NCBI GenBank assembly: GCA_002753135.1
Contig: PDZV01000010.1
Location: 1 to 64,000 of the forward strand
Direction of reading: 5' to 3'
Length of the DNA: 64,000 bases
Origin: Magnetococcales bacterium WMHbinv6
GTDB taxonomy: Bacteria; Pseudomonadota; Magnetococcia; Magnetococcales; Magnetaquicoccaceae
Shown: positions 60,550 through 64,000 of the stretch, piece by piece
How positions within the stretch are numbered: the stretch's first letter is position 1
Layout of the letters: the number at the start of each line of letters is the position of its first letter
Program-made: the position numbers and the translations under genes
Notes under the pieces: generated by a model
Told to the model about the DNA's origin: nothing
Database searches by the model: none
Seen by the model: the letters and a program-made list of their open reading frames with translations, nothing else

Positions 60550-61772
60550 CAGGTATGATACTCGGCGTTGATGGTGATATAGCCATGGGTCAGGTCACAG
60601 CTCCACACCGTATGGCTGGCCTCTCCCAATCCCAAAGCGATACGAATGGCAATCTCCTCTTGTTGCATCACCGCCTCCCCCTGCTCCTTGGTATAGCTGC
60701 CGCGTCGGCCACCCTTTTCGACCACAGGCACGTCACCCAGCCACAAGGAGAGCCGATCGGCTGCAAGCGGCACCCCCGCATAACCGACCGCCGCCAAAAT
60801 ACGCCCCCAGTTGGGATCGCTGCCGGCACAGGCCGTTTTGACCAGCGGACTTTTGGCCACCGCCATGGCAATCTGTTTGGCCTCCTCACCGTTGCGAGCC
60901 TCTTCCACGGTAATGGCAATGAATTTACTGGCCCCCTCCCCATCGCGGACAATGGCTTGTGCCAACTCTTGACACAACTCAATCAGGGCATGGCTCAACA
61001 ATTGTCCCTCCGGCCCCGCCAGGTCGGTAACGACAGGCGCCCCGGAACGCCCGGAGGCAAAGAGCAGCACCGTGTCATTGGTTGAGGTATCCCCATCGAC
61101 GGAAATGCTGTTGAAACTTTTTTCCACCGCCTGTTGCAGCATGCTTTGCAGCAGTGCTGGATCAACGGCAGCATCGGTAAAGAGAAATGCCAGCATGGTG
61201 GCCATATCGGGGTGGATCATCCCGGCCCCTTTGCAAATCCCCACCAGTTGCACCGTGGCCCCCCCCAGGACAATGGTACGACCTGCCCCTTTGGCAAAGG
61301 TATCCGTGGTCATGATCGCCTGCGCTGCCCGATCCCAGCCAGCCGGTTGCAGTGCGGCGACCAACTGCGGAATCGCCTGCAAGGGTTTTTGCACCGGCAG
61401 AGGCACACCGATCACCCCGGTGGATGCCAGCAACACCTGCTCATCGGCCACCTGCAACCGCTCAGAAACCTGACGGGAGAGGGCCAGGGCATCCTGCATG
61501 CCCTGTTCGCCATTGACGGCATTGGCATTGCCCGCATTGACCAATAATGCCCGGGCGGTCTGTTTGCTCTGCTGTAAACGGTGTCGACAGAGGGTCACCG
61601 GTGCGGCAACCACCTGGTTGCGGGTAAACAGACCGGCAGCACAACTCTCTGCCGCCATCTCAACCAGCAACAGATCCGCCGCACCACTCTGTTTCAGGCC
61701 ACAAGCCGTACTGGCCAGACGAAAACCGGCCACCGCCGGCAGGTCAGGGAAGGGAGAATGGGTAACCGCCAT
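60549..61772 (-). CDS. argJ: bifunctional glutamate/ornithine acetyltransferase ArgJ
   Basis: The 407-residue enzyme recycles the acetyl group in arginine synthesis; many also make N-acetylglutamate. It is self-cleaved at the conserved A-T-M-L (Thr192 in HPDMATMLAF), giving alpha and beta chains. Other signatures are GNANAVNGEQG, TGVIGVPLP, KGAGMIHPDM, GDTSTNDTV, DGEGASKFI and CAGSDPNWGRILAA. It overlaps the downstream nucleotidase by one base. It and carA are the only arginine/pyrimidine genes seen here. Confidence 0.96.
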   Translation of the reverse strand: MAVTHSPFPDLPAVAGFRLASTACGLKQSGAADLLLVEMAAESCAAGLFTRNQVVAAPVTLCRHRLQQSKQTARALLVNAGNANAVNGEQGMQDALALSRQVSERLQVADEQVLLASTGVIGVPLPVQKPLQAIPQLVAALQPAGWDRAAQAIMTTDTFAKGAGRTIVLGGATVQLVGICKGAGMIHPDMATMLAFLFTDAAVDPALLQSMLQQAVEKSFNSISVDGDTSTNDTVLLFASGRSGAPVVTDLAGPEGQLLSHALIELCQELAQAIVRDGEGASKFIAITVEEARNGEEAKQIAMAVAKSPLVKTACAGSDPNWGRILAAVGYAGVPLAADRLSLWLGDVPVVEKGGRRGSYTKEQGEAVMQQEEIAIRIALGLGEASHTVWSCDLTHGYITINAEYHT

Positions 61773-61911
61773 ACAGCCTCTCTCGGCATCAAGGGTAATG
61801 GGTAGACATCAGGTTTGCGTTCAGCCATAATCGGCGATTGCGGCTGTGGCTGCATGATACGACAAACCGAGCCATGAAAAAACCCTTAACTCTATCTCCC
61901 CATCATCTGCC

Positions 61912-62361
61912 ATGTACAGTGAAAACGCTTCGTTTGCCAAACGATTGTCCGGTCGTTTTGATGGCATGATTCGCCAGGAAGATGCCGAACGGTTGGCCCA
62001 TACGATGGTCGACCTGGATGGCTGGTATCTGCTGGAACCCAGCCGCGCACCGCCCGCCCAACCGGTGGATGGTCCGACGGCCAGTCGCCATTTGGAGCAA
62101 TTGCTGCAAGAGATTCTGCGCGAGGAAAAAGGCGTCTGGAGTACCATGGTCTACGTACAAAATCAGGAAGATCCCTGGATCATCAAGGTGTTCCACCCGC
62201 GCCGGGCCGGCTGTGGTTGTGGCGGCCAAGGGGGGATCGTGCCCTGGTGGGTGTTGTCACGGGTCAAACCCGAACAGGTTGCCGAATGGCAAATCACCGC
62301 CTGCCGACCCAGTGAGTCAGCCGCAAAAGGCGGCGTCTGGAAAAAATGGTTCAACCATTAA
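61912..62361 (+). CDS. small protein with CxCGG motif, unknown
   Basis: The 149-residue soluble protein has an N-terminal helical half (AKRLSGRFDGMIRQEDAERLA, LEQLLQEILREEKGVW). A beta part follows with STMVYVQNQEDPWIIKVFHP. Then comes R-A-G-C-G-C-G-G, a tight Cys pair in a Gly-rich turn, and a Trp-rich end (VPWWVL, VWKKWF). The family is not recognised. The Cys pair may be a metal or redox site. Its last 11 bases overlap the 3' end of the opposite BioC-like gene. It stands alone, divergent from argJ. Confidence 0.7.
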   Translation: MYSENASFAKRLSGRFDGMIRQEDAERLAHTMVDLDGWYLLEPSRAPPAQPVDGPTASRHLEQLLQEILREEKGVWSTMVYVQNQEDPWIIKVFHPRRAGCGCGGQGGIVPWWVLSRVKPEQVAEWQITACRPSESAAKGGVWKKWFNH

Positions 62362-63238
62362 GTGACTGCGTTTTCGTCACCGCATTTTTCCAGGCATGAC
62401 CAAACAAAATTTCCACCGTACAGGCCAGATTGCCGTCTGGCAGGCAAAACTGTTGCTGATAGAGCGTCTGCAACCGCTCCCGGTAGCCTCGCCCGCGCAG
62501 GCCGCCCGTCTGCTGCCGCAACGGATTGCCGCTGCCCATCGCTTGCAACTGTCGCCAGAGGCTCTGCACATCCGTAACCGGCACAATCGCCTGCTCCCGA
62601 TCGACAACCGGCAGCACAAAACCACTGGCCAGCAGCAGATCGCCCAACCCAGGCAACGAAGGCAACAGCGGTCCACGCGGTCGCACCGCCTCCTGCCGCT
62701 CAGCATCCCGTTGCGCCAAACAATGGTTCAACTCCTGCAAAGAGGCGCTACCGGCCACGGTAAACAGCAACAACCGATCGGGAGCCAAGACCCGGCGAAT
62801 CTCGCGCATGACTGCCGGCAAATCGTTGCTCCAGTGCAGCACCATGCTGGAGATGACCAGGTCGAACTGCTGGCGGGCAAACGGCAAATGGAGCAGTTCA
62901 CCCTCCAGCACCTTGGGATAACGCTGCCACGGCAAGCGCCATTCCGACCTGCCGCCGCGCAACCCGCCGACGGAAAGGGAAACAATCTCCGCTTTGGGCC
63001 ATTTTTTTTGCAACGCCGCAGCCAACAAACCGGTGCGCCCGCCCAGCTCCAGAACCCGTTGCGGTGTCAGGCGAATATCCTCCAGACGTTCCAGCAACGC
63101 CTGGTCCAGACGCCGCAACAGACCATCCTCTGCCGCCATGCTGAGCGCCGCCCGTTGCCAGTTGCGACGCAATCGCCGGGCATCCAGTCGATGCACGGGA
63201 AAAAAGGCCAACGATGTTGTCTCACTCACAGCATACAC
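62351..63238 (-). CDS. bioC: BioC-like SAM-dependent methyltransferase
   Basis: The product has about 295 residues. The basic start (LDARRLRRNWQRAAL) and the methyltransferase core (VLELGGRTGLLAAAL, HLPFARQQFDLVISSMVLHW, LPAVMREIRRVLAPDRLLLF) match BioC, the malonyl-ACP methyltransferase of biotin synthesis, and the NDUFAF5 branch. Motif I ends GRTG where G-x-G is usual. No other bio gene is near, so function within this family is not certain. The start is unclear: GTGs at 63238 and 63229 and a TTG at 63286 are in frame, all with weak binding sites. Confidence 0.75.
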   Translation of the reverse strand: MYAVSETTSLAFFPVHRLDARRLRRNWQRAALSMAAEDGLLRRLDQALLERLEDIRLTPQRVLELGGRTGLLAAALQKKWPKAEIVSLSVGGLRGGRSEWRLPWQRYPKVLEGELLHLPFARQQFDLVISSMVLHWSNDLPAVMREIRRVLAPDRLLLFTVAGSASLQELNHCLAQRDAERQEAVRPRGPLLPSLPGLGDLLLASGFVLPVVDREQAIVPVTDVQSLWRQLQAMGSGNPLRQQTGGLRGRGYRERLQTLYQQQFCLPDGNLACTVEILFGHAWKNAVTKTQSLNG

Positions 63239-63363
63239 ACTTTCTGCCCGCCAGAACCGATAGGAAAACTTTTCCAAACCGCCCAACCCCCTCTTTACAC
63301 GCCATCATCAGGCGACAAGGATAGAAGGAAAGGGTGAATTTGTCACCATAGACCGATCCGAAG

Positions 63364-63392
63364 TTGACTGGAAGCATGGCTGCAGGTACACT
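63364..63392 (+). promoter_or_regulatory. candidate greA promoter
   Basis: TTGACT (63364-63369), a 17-base spacer and TACACT (63387-63392) form a sigma-70-like site about 73 bases before the greA start. A T-run follows the -10 box. The gap shows no other feature. Confidence 0.5.
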
Positions 63393-63465
63393 GCCATTTT
63401 TTTGTGGATGGCCGGACTATTTTCGGTATGCCTTCACGCCACGGGGACGAATCGAGTAAGTTGAA

Positions 63466-63939
63466 ATGACGCAAAAAATTCCCATGACCCTGCAAGGAGA
63501 GCAAAAGCTCAAAGCCGAATTGAAACGGCTGAAATCCATCGAACGTCCACGGATTGTCGAAGCGATTTCCGTCGCCCGTGAACATGGCGATCTTTCGGAA
63601 AATGCCGAATACCATGCTGCCAAAGAACAACAGGCTTTCAACGAAGGACGCATCAAAGAGATAGAAACCCGCCTCTCCAACGCAGAGGTCATTGATCCGG
63701 CACAAATTCGCTCCAGCAAGGTGGTTTTTGGGGCCACGGTCGTTGTGGTCGATGACGAAACAGAGGCCGAGTCCACCTACCAGATTGTCGGGGTGGATGA
63801 AGCCAACTTGGACCAGGGCATGATCTCTTTTACCAGTCCCATGGCCCGCGCCATGATTGGACGTGAAGTCGGCGATTCGGTGGTGGTTCGCGCTCCCGGT
63901 GGTGATCGCCACTTCGAGATTGTCAAAATCAGCTACTGA
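63466..63939 (+). CDS. greA: transcription elongation factor GreA
   Basis: The 157-residue factor enters the RNA polymerase secondary channel and triggers cleavage of backtracked RNA. The N-terminal coiled coil carries the tip [18 protein letters not shown] with its acidic residues. The C-terminal FKBP-like domain has [19 protein letters not shown], then [21 protein letters not shown] and FEIVKISY. Length is typical. It precedes an rlmE-like gene at 13 bases. Confidence 0.96.
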   Translation: MTQKIPMTLQGEQKLKAELKRLKSIERPRIVEAISVAREHGDLSENAEYHAAKEQQAFNEGRIKEIETRLSNAEVIDPAQIRSSKVVFGATVVVVDDETEAESTYQIVGVDEANLDQGMISFTSPMARAMIGREVGDSVVVRAPGGDRHFEIVKISY

Positions 63940-63951
63940 CAGGTTCTGTCC

Positions 63952-64000
63952 GTGACCCGGCGTCGCCCCTCCAGCGCCCGATGGTTGCAGGAACACCGTG
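63952..64000 (+). CDS. rlmE: start of 23S rRNA 2'-O-methyltransferase RlmE (partial)
   Basis: A GTG-started frame gives VTRRRPSSARWLQEHR before the window ends. S-S-x-R-W-L-Q-E-H is the typical N-terminus of RlmE/FtsJ, which methylates U2552 of 23S rRNA, and greA is a frequent neighbour. Only 16 codons are visible, so the call rests on this motif and position. Confidence 0.65.
   Translation, partial: MTRRRPSSARWLQEHR

Noticed and set aside
1-64000. CRISPR array, tRNA, rRNA or magnetosome genes
   Set aside because: No regular direct-repeat array, no tRNA-like cloverleaf and no mam-type gene was seen anywhere. A magnetotactic identity is therefore not claimed.

Overview
The window suggests a Gram-negative, sulfur-oxidising, motile or surface-sensing proteobacterium. 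The evidence is soxYZ, flavocytochrome c sulfide dehydrogenase, an MSHA-type pilus apparatus, a large chemosensory and two-component gene set, AsmA and OmpA family envelope proteins, and hemerythrins. A Magnetococcia-like lineage is one guess from gene style. No magnetosome gene, rRNA or tRNA is visible, so taxonomy stays inference. Coding density is high and most genes lie in long same-strand runs with 4-base start/stop overlaps.

Layout. 1-1183: a block of nested palindromes, then an exported alpha/beta hydrolase. 1187-10100 (minus): an MSHA-type pilus operon read mshM-mshN-mshE-mshG-mshI-pilN-like, followed by a tiny coupled ORF, an exported polysaccharide deacetylase and a hemerythrin-like gene. 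10156-20243 (minus): a Wsp-like chemosensory operon made of a double CheW, two MCPs, a CheA with C-terminal receiver, CheB and a hybrid histidine kinase. A hairpin-type element with 13-bp terminal inverted repeats sits between the last two genes. 20525-21350: a fluoride channel and a 35-residue membrane peptide. 21410-35055 (minus): aat, an FHA protein, carA, a metallo-beta-lactamase/cyclic-nucleotide/hemerythrin fusion, a run of receiver and kinase genes (one is a CheB-like protein whose catalytic serine is gone), and a TPR-type CheR. 35295-43970 (plus): type I secretion ABC and HlyD genes, trpBA, an AsmA-family gene and an OmpA-family gene closed by a strong terminator.

44038-54981: a reduced Mu-like prophage on the minus strand with an S24 repressor, protease/scaffold, decoration protein, major capsid protein, two neck proteins and several tail or virion genes. 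It has no transposase, terminase, portal, sheath, tube or tape measure. 55077-59564 (minus): a sulfide/sulfur oxidation cluster read DUF302-fccA-fccB-NapC-like tetraheme cytochrome-soxY-soxZ. 59848-64000: yrfG-like phosphatase, argJ, a small Cys-containing orphan, a BioC-like methyltransferase, greA, and the first codons of rlmE.

How the parts may work together (inference): MshE carries tandem MshEN-type repeats, which in this family bind c-di-GMP. It lies next to a Wsp-like array whose usual output is a diguanylate cyclase. Here the adjacent output gene is instead a receiver-histidine kinase. The separate kinase cluster with TPR-CheR, the pseudo-CheB hybrid and the hemerythrin fusion looks like a second sensory layer, possibly reading oxygen or redox state. 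No CRISPR array was seen.
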